A DNA stretch of 64,000 bases, taken from Paenibacillus macerans (GTDB lineage: Bacteria > Bacillota > Bacilli > Paenibacillales > Paenibacillaceae). Below, piece after piece: positions 40,110-48,287 of the stretch. A model generated the notes under the pieces. The model made no database searches. It saw only the letters and a list, made by a program, of their open reading frames with translations, and was not told the origin of the DNA. Location of the stretch: contig NZ_UGSI01000001.1 in the NCBI RefSeq assembly GCF_900454495.1, positions 3,162,001 to 3,226,000 on the forward strand, written 5' to 3'. Position 1 is the first letter of the stretch. Each line of letters starts with the position of its first letter. The position numbers and the translations under genes are program-made.

Positions 40110-41640
40110 TCGACTGACCTCCCCGTTCCAGGCTGCCCGCCATCATCAGGCCGAGTTCCTGATCGTTCGTTTCCTGCGGAAGCACTTCGCCGACGATTTT
40201 CCCCTCGTAAATGACGGCAATCCTGTCGGATACGTTCATGATTTCATCCAGCTCGAAGGAAATAAGCAGTACCGCTTTCCCCTGATCGCGCTGCTCCACC
40301 AGCTGTTTGTGCACGAATTCGATCGCGCCGACATCAAGCCCGCGCGTCGGCTGGGCCGCGATCAGCAGGACCGGATTTTTGTCTATTTCCCGAGCAATAA
40401 TTGCCTTTTGCTGATTGCCGCCGGACAAGGAGCGGGCTTTGGTCTCAATGCTTGGCGTACGCACGTCGAATTGCTCGACCAAAATCTTGGCACGCTCGTC
40501 GATTGCACGCTGGTTAAGCATCACACCTTTGCTGTAAGGCGCTTTATAATACGTTTCCAGCACCATATTTTCACTGATGGAAAAGTCGAGAACGAGGCCG
40601 TGCTTATGTCGGTCTTCCGGAATATGCGACACGCCGCTTTCAATGATCTTGCGGGTCGGCAGGTTCGCGAGTTCCTTCCCCAGCAGCCGGACCGATCCGG
40701 ATTCGATCTTGCGCAATCCCGTAATCGCTTCGATCAGTTCCGTTTGACCGTTGCCGTCAACCCCGGCGATTCCGACGATTTCCCCTGCCCGCACTTCGAG
40801 ATTCAAGCCGTCCAGCACCGGAATGCCGTGTTTGTCCTTTGCCTTGATTTCACTTAGCTGCAATACAGGCTGCCCAATTTTCGGCTCATTTTTATCGATT
40901 TTGAACGATACCCCGCGGCCCACCATCTTTTCGGCCAGTTCGCTCGGATTCGTTTTGTTCGTCTCGACGGTATCGATCACTTTGCCGCGCCGGATAATCG
41001 TTACCCGGTCGGAAATTTGCATAATTTCCTTCAGCTTATGGGTAATCAGAATGATCGATTTTCCTTCGGCGACGAGCCGACGCATGATCGCCATCAGCTC
41101 TTCGATTTCCTGCGGCGTAAGCACCGCCGTGGGCTCGTCAAATATAAGAATATCCGCGCCCCGGTACAAAATTTTCATGATTTCCACCCGCTGCTGCATC
41201 CCGACGGAAATATCGTGGATTTTCGAGTTCGGATTGACATGAAGACCATATTGTTCCGACAATTTCGCCACTTGGGCGGACGCCGATTTATAGTCGATGT
41301 TAACGCCTTTTTTCGGCTCCAAGCCGAGAATGATGTTCTCGGTCACCGTAAAAGGCTGGACAAGCTTAAAATGCTGGTGAACCATGCCTATTCCCAATTT
41401 GATCGCTTTATTGGGACTGTCGATCGTTACCGGTTGGCCGTTCATCTCGATCGTACCCTCATCAGGTTGATAGAGCCCGAACAAAATGTTCATTAGCGTC
41501 GATTTGCCCGCACCATTCTCGCCGAGAAGCGCGTGAATTTCCCCTTTTTTCAGGGTCAGGCTGATGGAATCGTTGGCCACTATGCCGGGAAAACGCTTTG
41601 TGATTTGCTTCAACTCGACTACGGGAGCCTCGGCATTCAT
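40102..41640 (-). CDS. nupO: Nucleoside ABC transporter ATP-binding protein
   Basis: A 512-residue tandem ATPase. The N-terminal half has Walker A GENGAGKSTLMN, signature SVGMQQRVEI and Walker B ILIFDEPTAVLT. The C-terminal half has a degenerate Walker A (GVDGNGQTELIE), signature LSGGNQQKAI and VLLIAAQPTRGLD. This is the YufO/RbsA architecture where the second site is altered. A start 17 codons upstream is possible, but MNAEAPVVELKQITK is the family N-terminus. Confidence 0.93.
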   Translation of the reverse strand: MNAEAPVVELKQITKRFPGIVANDSISLTLKKGEIHALLGENGAGKSTLMNILFGLYQPDEGTIEMNGQPVTIDSPNKAIKLGIGMVHQHFKLVQPFTVTENIILGLEPKKGVNIDYKSASAQVAKLSEQYGLHVNPNSKIHDISVGMQQRVEIMKILYRGADILIFDEPTAVLTPQEIEELMAIMRRLVAEGKSIILITHKLKEIMQISDRVTIIRRGKVIDTVETNKTNPSELAEKMVGRGVSFKIDKNEPKIGQPVLQLSEIKAKDKHGIPVLDGLNLEVRAGEIVGIAGVDGNGQTELIEAITGLRKIESGSVRLLGKELANLPTRKIIESGVSHIPEDRHKHGLVLDFSISENMVLETYYKAPYSKGVMLNQRAIDERAKILVEQFDVRTPSIETKARSLSGGNQQKAIIAREIDKNPVLLIAAQPTRGLDVGAIEFVHKQLVEQRDQGKAVLLISFELDEIMNVSDRIAVIYEGKIVGEVLPQETNDQELGLMMAGSLERGGQSIG

Positions 41641-41678
41641 GAAATCACCCTCACCATTTTGGGATTTACGCAAGCAAC

Positions 41679-41704
41679 AAGGCCAGTTCATCCACTGGCC
41701 TTGC
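41679..41704 (-). promoter_or_regulatory. Intercistronic stem-loop between nupN and nupO
   Basis: AAGGCCAGT and ACTGGCCTT form a perfect hairpin around GGATGA without a T tract. Such stems after binding-protein genes often stabilise the upstream mRNA and lower downstream expression; that role is inferred. Confidence 0.6.
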
Positions 41705-41777
41705 CTGCTTGATTGCTATGTTTACTGCTGCTTGACCGCATCCGGCTCAAACCCGGCCGATCTTTTAAGCCGCTTGG

Positions 41778-42854
41778 TTATTCGGATGGAACCGTGATTT
41801 CGCCGCTTACGATTTTTTGTTTGTACTCTTCCACCTTGTCGAGAATTTCCTTGCTCAGGTTCGGATTTTCTTCCGGCAAACCAACGCCGTCTTCCTTCAG
41901 CGTCAGGTTGGTAACTTGTCCGCCTTTAAACGTGCCGTCGATAACTTGCTGAGAAACGTTCTTCACCGCAACGTCAACGCGTTTAATCATCGAGGTTAAA
42001 GTAACTTCATGCCCAAACTCAATCGATTGGTCTTTGTCGACGCCGATAACCCACAATTTGTTTGCTCCGCCGGCGTTGTTGCGCGCGGTTGCTTCGTTGA
42101 ACACGCCGTTGCCGGTTTGGCCGGCGGCCGGGAAAATAATGTCCGCGCCGTAATCAAACAATTGGCCGGCAAGAGATTTGCCGATATCCGGTTTGTCATA
42201 CGCGCCGGCATAAGTAATTTTGACTTCCGCATCCGGATTAACCGCCTTAACGCCTGCTTGGAAACCAACCTCAAAGCGTTTGATAACCGGGCTATCGGCA
42301 CCGCCGATAAAACCGATTTTGTTTGTTTTCGTCGTCAAGCCGGCTACGACACCGACCAGATAAGCCCCTTCATTTTCCGCAAATGTTACGGATTCCACGT
42401 TTGGAGCGTCAACCACGTTGTCGATAATGGCCATTTTGGCGTTCGGATTCGCGTCAGCCACTTGTTTCGTAGCGTCGCCGAGGTCAAAGCCGATCGACCA
42501 GGTCAGATCAAAGCCGTTTTGCACGAATTGGTTCAGGTTTGGAACGTAGTCCGAGCTGCTTGCGCTTTGCAAATACTGGTTTTGAATGCCTTTTTCTTTG
42601 TTCAAAGCTTGCAGCGCTTCCCATGCCGATTGGTTAAACGATTTGTCGTTAACGCCGCCGACGTCCGTGACAAGACCGATCTTCACATTGGAAGCTGAAG
42701 CCGTATCCCCGCCGTTGCCCGCTCCGGCATTTCCGGTTTTAGCCGCGTTGCCTCCGTTGGCACCGCCATTGTTCGCCGCTTTCTGACCGCAGCCGGCCAA
42801 AACCAACACGAAGGCGAGCATCATGACTAGAGAAAGTTTGAAGGCTTTGTTCAT
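41778..42854 (-). CDS. nupN: BMP-family nucleoside-binding lipoprotein
   Basis: A 358-residue substrate-binding lipoprotein with signal peptide MNKAFKLSLVMMLAFVLVLAGC (lipobox LAGC), an Asn/Gly/Ala-rich linker and a BMP domain (KIGLVTDVGGVNDKSFNQSAWEALQAL...GFIGGADSPVIKRFEVGFQAGVKAVNPDA...IFPAAGQTGNGVF). Such proteins capture nucleosides for the NupOPQ importer. First gene of the operon; in B. subtilis the set is CodY-regulated, but no clear CodY box was found here. The 42855-43185 gap is its promoter region and holds nothing else I can name. Confidence 0.93.
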   Translation of the reverse strand: MNKAFKLSLVMMLAFVLVLAGCGQKAANNGGANGGNAAKTGNAGAGNGGDTASASNVKIGLVTDVGGVNDKSFNQSAWEALQALNKEKGIQNQYLQSASSSDYVPNLNQFVQNGFDLTWSIGFDLGDATKQVADANPNAKMAIIDNVVDAPNVESVTFAENEGAYLVGVVAGLTTKTNKIGFIGGADSPVIKRFEVGFQAGVKAVNPDAEVKITYAGAYDKPDIGKSLAGQLFDYGADIIFPAAGQTGNGVFNEATARNNAGGANKLWVIGVDKDQSIEFGHEVTLTSMIKRVDVAVKNVSQQVIDGTFKGGQVTNLTLKEDGVGLPEENPNLSKEILDKVEEYKQKIVSGEITVPSE

Positions 42855-43185
42855 TGAAAAATAATCCCCCTTAAAATTTATGACCTTATCCAAGGTTTCG
42901 ATATAGTCAGATTATAACTGCAAAATAAGCTAAAATCCATACTTTTAACGACCTTGGGTCAAATAATTTTCGTGTTTATTCCAGGTAAAGCGCTTGCTTT
43001 TGACAAGTTTCCCACGCAATGTTCGTTTGATGTGAACTTAAGCTGGGAAGAACTGTCTATTTCCGAACTTTTCCCAGCAACCCGAAGCACAATGTAAGCT
43101 TTTTCTCTCGGCCCGCTTCGCCCCGCTGTACCTATATACTTCCTCATTTTCTAATTTCCATGCCTGTCTTGCTTATGCATCTTCT

Positions 43186-43232
43186 AAAAAAGGCGCCGCC
43201 CCGGTGTTCTAATACCGGAAACAGCGCCTTGT
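43186..43232 (-). terminator. Terminator of infC-rpmI-rplT
   Basis: AAGGCGCTG and CGGCGCCTTTTTT arms with an inner CCGGTAT/ATACCGG stem form a strong hairpin with T tract right after rplT. Confidence 0.88.
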
Positions 43233-43240
43233 CAACCTAA

Positions 43241-43600
43241 TTAAGCGTTGATTTTTTCTTTGGCTACGGCGGCCAAAGAATTAAATGCGTTCAGGTCGTT
43301 GACGGCGAGATCCGCCAGCATTTTGCGGTTGATGTTCACTTCGGCCAATTTCAAGCCATGCATCAATTTGCTGTAGGACAAACCGTTCATGCGAGCTGCC
43401 GCATTGATCCGAACGATCCAAAGCTTACGGAAGTCGCGTTTTTTCGTGCGACGGTCGCGGTATGCGTACAGCAGGGATTTCATAACCTGCTCGTTCGCGG
43501 TTTTGAAAATGCGGTGCTTCGAACCGAAATAACCTTTAGCCAGTTTCAATACTTTTTTATGACGACGACGAACGACGAATCCGCCTTTTACTCTTGCCAT
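43241..43600 (-). CDS. rplT: 50S ribosomal protein L20
   Basis: A 119-residue protein starting MARVKGGFVVRRRHKKVLKLAKGYFGSKHRIFKTANEQVMKSL, the standard L20 N-terminal 23S rRNA-binding tail, with the globular C-terminus ending in VAKEKINA. L20 assembles the 50S subunit and, in Bacillus, represses its own operon by binding the leader. Good GGGAGG site. It is separated from rpmI by 212 bp instead of the usual few tens, because a palindromic element is inserted between them. Confidence 0.97.
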   Translation of the reverse strand: MARVKGGFVVRRRHKKVLKLAKGYFGSKHRIFKTANEQVMKSLLYAYRDRRTKKRDFRKLWIVRINAAARMNGLSYSKLMHGLKLAEVNINRKMLADLAVNDLNAFNSLAAVAKEKINA

Positions 43601-43637
43601 ATTAAAAACCTCCCAAAAAGTTGTGTTAAGTATGAGC

Positions 43638-43801
43638 GTTCAAAAAGTCAGGTTTTCGGCAGGCTTCATGATCGGAAAACCTCGATCGATGCATCTGCAC
43701 GGAAGCCAGACCGCCTTAAGCGGTGGTTATTCTTGCGATATAAGGAAGCTGGTGCCGAGAGGCTTTACTTTCTTATATCTTCAAAAGATGACTTTTTGAA
43801 C
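43638..43801. repeat. Modular palindromic element, Y-only copy, inside the rpmI-rplT gap
   Basis: A 164-bp element bounded by GTTCAAAAAG and CTTTTTGAAC. Interior landmarks GGTTTTCGGCA, TCATGATCGGAAAACC, GATCGATGCA, CAGACCGC, TTCTTGCGATATAAGGAAG and TATATCTTCAAAAGATG match the right (Y) half of the 281-bp copy at 45374-45654; the X half is missing. Confidence 0.8.
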
Positions 43802-43812
43802 TATCTCTTTGA

Positions 43813-44013
43813 TTACTTCAAGTTTGCCAGTTGTTGCTTCATACGGCTAACGTCACCTGCGTAAGCAACAGGGCTGTTGGCCAAAACACGTTTTCTGCGA
43901 TTGGACTTATGGGACAGCAAGTGATTGCGGTTCGCTTTGTAACGTCTAACTTTACCGGACCCGGTAATTTTGAAGCGGCCTTTCAGGCTGCTGTGAGTTT
44001 TCATTTTAGGCAT
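43813..44013 (-). CDS. rpmI: 50S ribosomal protein L35
   Basis: A 66-residue basic protein (MPKMKTHSSLKGRFKITGSGKVRRYKANRNHLLSHKSNRRKRVLANSPVAYAGDVSRMKQQLANLK) with the invariant PKMKTHSS start and HLLSHKS core of L35. Middle gene of the infC operon; its stop is 11 bp from the palindromic element. Confidence 0.97.
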   Translation of the reverse strand: MPKMKTHSSLKGRFKITGSGKVRRYKANRNHLLSHKSNRRKRVLANSPVAYAGDVSRMKQQLANLK

Positions 44014-44100
44014 TGTACTTCCCCCTCAAAGTTTGTGAGACGATTGTTCCCTTTCCGTGGCATTCCGCGGGCGGAACGCTCATATATAGAAAACAAGCGC

Positions 44101-44613
44101 TTAGTTTTTCGGTGCCAGAATCATGATCATGCTGCGTCCTTCCAGCTTCGGAAGGCGCTCAATGCTTGAGATTTCCGCAACCTCATCTTTGACGCGGTCG
44201 AGAATTTTTTTCCCGATGTCGGCATGGGCAATTTCGCGTCCGCGGAAGCGGACCGAACATTTCACCTTGTCGCCATCCTTCAAAAATTTGATCACATTGC
44301 GAAGCTTCGTTTGGAAATCGTGCTCCTCGATGTTGCTCCGGAACCAGACTTCTTTGATGTCCACAATTTTCTGATTTTTGCGGGCTTCCTTCTCTTTCTT
44401 CTGTTGCTCGTAACGGAACTTGCCATAGTCCATAATCCGGCAAACCGGCGGCTTGGCAGTCGGCGCAACGTTCACCAGATCCAGATTCAGGTCGATCGCC
44501 ATCTGCAGCGCTTCGCGCAGCGGCTTGATGCCAATTTGTTCTCCAGCAGCGCCAACCAGACGGACCTCTTTCGCACGAATCTCATCATTGATCAAATGTT
44601 CCTTACTGATAAT
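44101..44613 (-). CDS. infC: Translation initiation factor IF-3
   Basis: A 170-residue factor that keeps 30S free and proofreads start codons. The N-terminal domain (INDEIRAKEVRLVGAAGEQIGI) and the C-terminal domain (KEVWFRSNIEEHDFQTKLRNVIKFLKDGDKVKCSVRFRGREI) are complete. The start is read as an AUU codon at 44613, giving (M)ISKEHLINDEIRA, because GGAGG (44620-44624) lies six bases before it. The alternative TTG at 44595 has only a poorly spaced AAGGA. AUU is the classic rare infC start, discriminated against by IF-3 itself. Confidence 0.93.
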   Translation of the reverse strand: MISKEHLINDEIRAKEVRLVGAAGEQIGIKPLREALQMAIDLNLDLVNVAPTAKPPVCRIMDYGKFRYEQQKKEKEARKNQKIVDIKEVWFRSNIEEHDFQTKLRNVIKFLKDGDKVKCSVRFRGREIAHADIGKKILDRVKDEVAEISSIERLPKLEGRSMIMILAPKN

Positions 44614-44854
44614 TCTCCACCTCCAAAAGGTCTTAAGCTCTTTGACCGAAACTTAGGCACATAAAAAGGATGCAGGTCTTACGCCCGCATCCCAAATTGA
44701 TCGTCAATTCTTCATGAACATATCATTCACAAATCATTGGATCAAAACCAGCCAACGTTAAAGTCGGTCAGGTGAGAAGCCGGGGCCTCTGCTTGCAATC
44801 CAAAAACTTCTTGCAACCTCAAATACTATAGCATGAGGATAAACGCCAAGTCAA
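44614..44854 (-). promoter_or_regulatory. infC operon promoter and L20-type leader attenuator
   Basis: Minus strand: TTGACT (44849-44854), 18-bp spacer, TATAGT (44825-44830). The roughly 200-base leader ends in a terminator-like hairpin GGATGCGGGC...GCATCC followed by TTTTTAT (44661-44692) about 50 bp before infC. This is the arrangement of the L20 leader, where L20 binding promotes early termination. The L20-binding fold was not derived base by base. Confidence 0.8.
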
Positions 44855-44991
44855 GGGGATTTGATAAAAAAAGCCGGTTTGTATTTCTTTTGTATTTCCG
44901 TTCGCCTCCGGCGGGGAGTCAGACTCCCTCCCTACAAGCTCCCTATCCACTTGGTGGTCTCGCTGCCGGAAAGTTAGGCTGGAAAGATGGG

Positions 44992-45264
44992 CCGGAGAGT
45001 TGGGCCGGAAATAGCGGTCATTAATGTCGTTATTTTAGCTTTTTGATTCCGTTTGCCCGAAATAGAAGCGTTTTACGCCCTTATTTTCCAAGACAGCCCG
45101 TAAAAAGCAGCGATATTGAGCCTTCGCCCAAAAATAAGAGCCTAAAAATCCCTTATTTGCTCCACAGCTCCCTGGTCGGATAAAATAAGGTCATTTTTTG
45201 CCGCTATCCTTCCGACACGGCACGGTACAGTACAGTACGATACTGTACGGCGCGCTCAAGCGCC
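44992..45264. repeat. AATAACGACA-type dyads and a small palindrome pair
   Basis: Four or five dyads of the dispersed intergenic family (AATAGCGGTCATTAATGTCG, AATAGAAGCGTTTTACGCCC, and similar) lie between 45005 and 45200. They are followed by a perfect GTACAGTA-CGA-TACTGTAC palindrome at 45230-45248 and a GGCGC/GCGCC hairpin at 45249-45264. No coding frame. Confidence 0.6.
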
Positions 45265-45373
45265 AACTTCGGCGAACCTGCATGACTTGCGAAATAAGGC
45301 AGATTATTTCTTCGATGATGATTCAGTCTTATATCTTCAAAAGATGACCTTTTGAGTTTTCGATTCAATAAAA

Positions 45374-45654
45374 GTTTAAAAACCGGCTTTTCGGCACCGA
45401 GAAGGGTTGGATGAAGCTGGGACCGAGTAGCGCAGCGTAGGTGAGCCTACGTGAGCACACGCAGGACCCGGCTGAATCCAAGATTCGACGCCGAGCCCGC
45501 TTCATCCGTTTAAAGCTTCGTGATAAGAAAAACCTTTATCGATGCAAATCCAAGCAGTCAGACCGCATTTAGCGGAAGTTTTTCTTGCGATATGAGGAAG
45601 TTCTTTCTTGGATGATTACTCATCCTCATATCTTCAAAAGTCGGTTTTTAAACA
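45374..45654. repeat. Modular palindromic element, X+Y copy
   Basis: A 281-bp element with arms GTTTAAAAACCG and CGGTTTTTAAAC. The left X module runs from CGGCACCGAGAAGGGTTGG through GCGTAGGTGAGCCTACGTGA to AATCCAAGATTCGACGCC; the right Y module runs from TTCGTGATAAGAAAAACC through TCGATGCAAATCC and CTTGCGATATGAGGAAG to CATATCTTCAAAAG. A partial Y end (CTTATATCTTCAAAAGATGACC) precedes it at 45328-45349. Confidence 0.8.
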
Positions 45655-45670
45655 ACTGTTACAATCAAGA

Positions 45671-45835
45671 CTCAAAAGGCCAGGTTTTCAGCACCGAAAA
45701 GGTTGGATGAAATAGGGACTGAGGAGCGGAGCGTAGGTAGTTCCTACGTGAGCACCGGAAGGCCCTATTGAATTCAAGATTCGACGCCGAACAGCCCTCT
45801 GAAATTACTTCGTGATCAAAAGACGGCCTTTTGAG
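45671..45835. repeat. Modular palindromic element, X-only copy after GT2
   Basis: A 165-bp element with arms CTCAAAAGGCC and GGCCTTTTGAG, containing the X module (TTTTCAGCACCGAAAAGG, GCGTAGGTAGTTCCTACGTG, GAATTCAAGATTCGACGCC, ACTTCGTGATCAAAAG). It ends 10 bp beyond the GT2 stop and could act as that gene's terminator. Confidence 0.8.
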
Positions 45836-45845
45836 TTTCCTTAAA

Positions 45846-47084
45846 TCAGCCTTGTTTGCTTTGCACTTCTTCGAGGCGAACTACGCGCGTATGCTGCGTA
45901 TGGCTCCATTGCTTGTTGTTTTGCGTAAAGAATGCGTAGAACGTGATCGGCCACCAGGAGATCAGATAAATCGGGAAAAGGATCAGGTATGCGTACACCT
46001 TCTTGGACTTCACCTTCTCCAGGATCATGGCCGCCAGGAAAATAAACACGTTCGCCGCGATCGCCAAATAGGAAACCCACATCGGCAAGTATTGATAAAG
46101 CGTATCGAAATGCGGCCCTTGCAGCAGCGACTGGTCCACCCAGATCAATGCCGTCAGCAGGAACGTCAGCAACACGATGTATACGTTGACCCCATAAAGC
46201 GCCATATCCAGCTTGACAAAATTGCGTTCCTTGATGCTCTTCCAAAGCAGCGGGAAGAAGTAACGGCGGGCGACCGTAAAGTGTCCCTGCATCCACCGCA
46301 AACGCTGGCGCGCCGAAGCTTTGAACGTCAGCGGCTTCTCGTCGAACAGCTTGGCGTCGTAGTTAAACACCGGATACACGCCCCGCTCCACGCAGCGCAT
46401 CGTAAATTCCAAGTCTTCGACCAAGCTTGTCGCGCCCCAGCCCATCTCTTTGAGCAGGTTCGTTTCAAAGCACATCCCCGTGCCGCCCAGGAAGTTCGCC
46501 ATGTTCAAATTATGCCGGGACAACTGCCAAAGCCGGTTGCAGTACCAGTACGAGATCCCGTAAGAAGCCGTAATCCAGGAATCCTCCGGGTTCTTCGTGT
46601 CGATGTACCCTTGGATCACGCGGGCCCCGGAGCACAGATCGTTGTTCATTTCCCGCAGGAAATCCGGATGCGCCAGATTGTCGGCGTCAAACATCACAAT
46701 CGCGTCGTACTGGCGCGGCATTTTCCACAGCTGCTTCAGCATCCATTCGATCGCGTAGCCCTTGCCGCGCAAATTCGGATTGCTGCGGACGCAGGCGTTC
46801 ATGCCGTGGCTGCGGACGATGTCCGCCGTACCGTCCGTGCAGTTATCGCAAATGACAAATACGTCGAACAATTCTTTCGGATAGTTCAGGAGCTTGAGAT
46901 TTTCCATCAAAGCCCCGACCACTTTTTCTTCGTTGTGCGCCGCGACAAGCACGGCAAAAGATTTGGTTGGCTCGAATTGCCTTTTCGTTTTTTTCTTGTA
47001 CATGCCGAATAAAGCTAAACCGAACTGATACACCCCAATCACCGCAAGCACCACCTGCAGCGAGACCAAGATGATGTCCAACAT
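45846..47084 (-). CDS. Membrane-bound family 2 glycosyltransferase
   Basis: A 412-residue processive-type GT2. An N-terminal membrane helix is followed by the catalytic domain: AVLVAAHNEEKVVGALMENL, the DNCTDGTAD region, FDADN metal-binding motif, EDLEFTMRC acceptor Asp region and the QRLRW motif (ARQRLRWMQGHFT) typical of cellulose/hyaluronan/PNAG synthase-like enzymes, then three or four C-terminal membrane helices. The sugar and polymer are unknown. Transcribed divergently from the PAP2-GT28 genes, so an envelope glycolipid or polysaccharide role is plausible. The 47085-47707 intergenic gap shows no supported gene. Confidence 0.87.
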   Translation of the reverse strand: MLDIILVSLQVVLAVIGVYQFGLALFGMYKKKTKRQFEPTKSFAVLVAAHNEEKVVGALMENLKLLNYPKELFDVFVICDNCTDGTADIVRSHGMNACVRSNPNLRGKGYAIEWMLKQLWKMPRQYDAIVMFDADNLAHPDFLREMNNDLCSGARVIQGYIDTKNPEDSWITASYGISYWYCNRLWQLSRHNLNMANFLGGTGMCFETNLLKEMGWGATSLVEDLEFTMRCVERGVYPVFNYDAKLFDEKPLTFKASARQRLRWMQGHFTVARRYFFPLLWKSIKERNFVKLDMALYGVNVYIVLLTFLLTALIWVDQSLLQGPHFDTLYQYLPMWVSYLAIAANVFIFLAAMILEKVKSKKVYAYLILFPIYLISWWPITFYAFFTQNNKQWSHTQHTRVVRLEEVQSKQG

Positions 47085-47707
47085 GATTTCTTGCCCCCTT
47101 TTTAATGCTCCGTTTTCTATCTCTCATGTCCGGAGCGTTTGGTAATAATTGACCCTTTTTTTGTCACTGTCCCTTTTTTTGTCTTTCGAATGGCATTTTT
47201 TTCTAATCAAATTAACGTAACGCATTCGATTTTCCACGAATTTGCCGCTTTTGTCAAAGCCACTATAACCCCGCCGTAGCGCAAATATATCCGAAGTCGG
47301 TCTATTTTCGCGTACGGGACCGCCGCATCCTGCGTGCAGGTGCGGTTTGTTCTTATTTTCATCACTTTTGGCACTTTTTATTTCAGGTTCCAACTTTTTT
47401 TTCATTCTCCGCGTCAAAAAAAGGAACGTTCCATATTTAACAGACGTGACAAAGCGGCAAAAAGTTTACAGATTCCTGCACTTTTTTTTAAACTTTTTTG
47501 CTATTATTTGAATCATTGTAAAGGGACGCCGGGCAAAAAGTCAAAACCCGCCGATGTACCCCGAACAAAAAAACAGTTCTTGAAAAGGCCATGGATTAAA
47601 AATATGATAAGTCTAACCTGAAAATGCCAACCTACTTTTTAAGCAAAACGTAAAAACGGGCAGTTTTAGGCCGTAGAACGCGGCCAAACCAAACGCGGAG
47701 GGATTAC

Positions 47708-48235
47708 ATGAATCAGCTCATTCAAAAATTAAAAAACCTGGACCGCCGGATTTTCGTGGGGATCAACGGCCGCTGGCACCGCGAATTTCTCAATTCCTGG
47801 CTTTATCGATTAACTTTTTTGGGCGGAGCTACGTTTACGATCGCCTTTTCCTTGCTCATTTGGCTTGCCGCACCCCAGCCCTGGAGCAGGGTAGGCCTGC
47901 AATCATGCGTTGCTCTTGCGCTCAGCCATCTTCCCGTCGCGCTCGTCAAAAAAACATATCCGCGCGTTAGGCCTTATTTGACGCTGCCGGGCACGAACAC
48001 CTTCAGGAATCCGCTGAAGGACCATTCTTTTCCTTCCGGGCATACGACGGCGATTTTTTCGGTAACGGTACCGTTCGTGGCCGCCGCCCCCGGGCTCGGA
48101 TTTGTGCTTTTGCCCGTGGCGCTGGTGGTCGCCGTTTCGCGGATTTACCTGGGCCTGCATTATCCTTCGGACTGCCTTGCCGGCGCGGTGATCGGTTCTT
48201 GCGTGGCCCTCGGCACGGTTGCATTCTGGGCGTAA
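47708..48235 (+). CDS. PAP2-family membrane phosphatase
   Basis: A 175-residue protein with five or six hydrophobic segments and the three phosphatase motifs: KKTYPRVRP, FPSGHT and SRIYLGLHYPSD, giving the catalytic His pair. Family members dephosphorylate undecaprenyl pyrophosphate, phosphatidylglycerol phosphate or phosphatidic acid. ATG at 47708 follows GCGGAGGGATTAC. It is followed 52 bp later by a diacylglycerol glycosyltransferase-like gene, so it may supply diacylglycerol or recycle lipid carrier. Confidence 0.88.
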   Translation: MNQLIQKLKNLDRRIFVGINGRWHREFLNSWLYRLTFLGGATFTIAFSLLIWLAAPQPWSRVGLQSCVALALSHLPVALVKKTYPRVRPYLTLPGTNTFRNPLKDHSFPSGHTTAIFSVTVPFVAAAPGLGFVLLPVALVVAVSRIYLGLHYPSDCLAGAVIGSCVALGTVAFWA

Positions 48236-48287
48236 AGGGGATATTGTAGTTCAGTAGGAAAACCTTGCAGGAAAAGGTGAAACCAAA

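Noticed and set aside
42955..42985. Possible CodY box upstream of nupN
   Set aside because: AATTTTC is present, but the right half of the AATTTTCWGAAAATT consensus is missing, so not claimed.
47280..47360. Possible riboswitch upstream of the GT2 gene
   Set aside because: GC-rich stems are present, but no conserved c-di-GMP or c-di-AMP aptamer core could be found.
47124..47417. 97-codon Lys/Arg-rich frame upstream of the GT2 gene
   Set aside because: Odd composition, no clear ribosome site or homologue, and it covers the likely promoter region of the GT2 gene.
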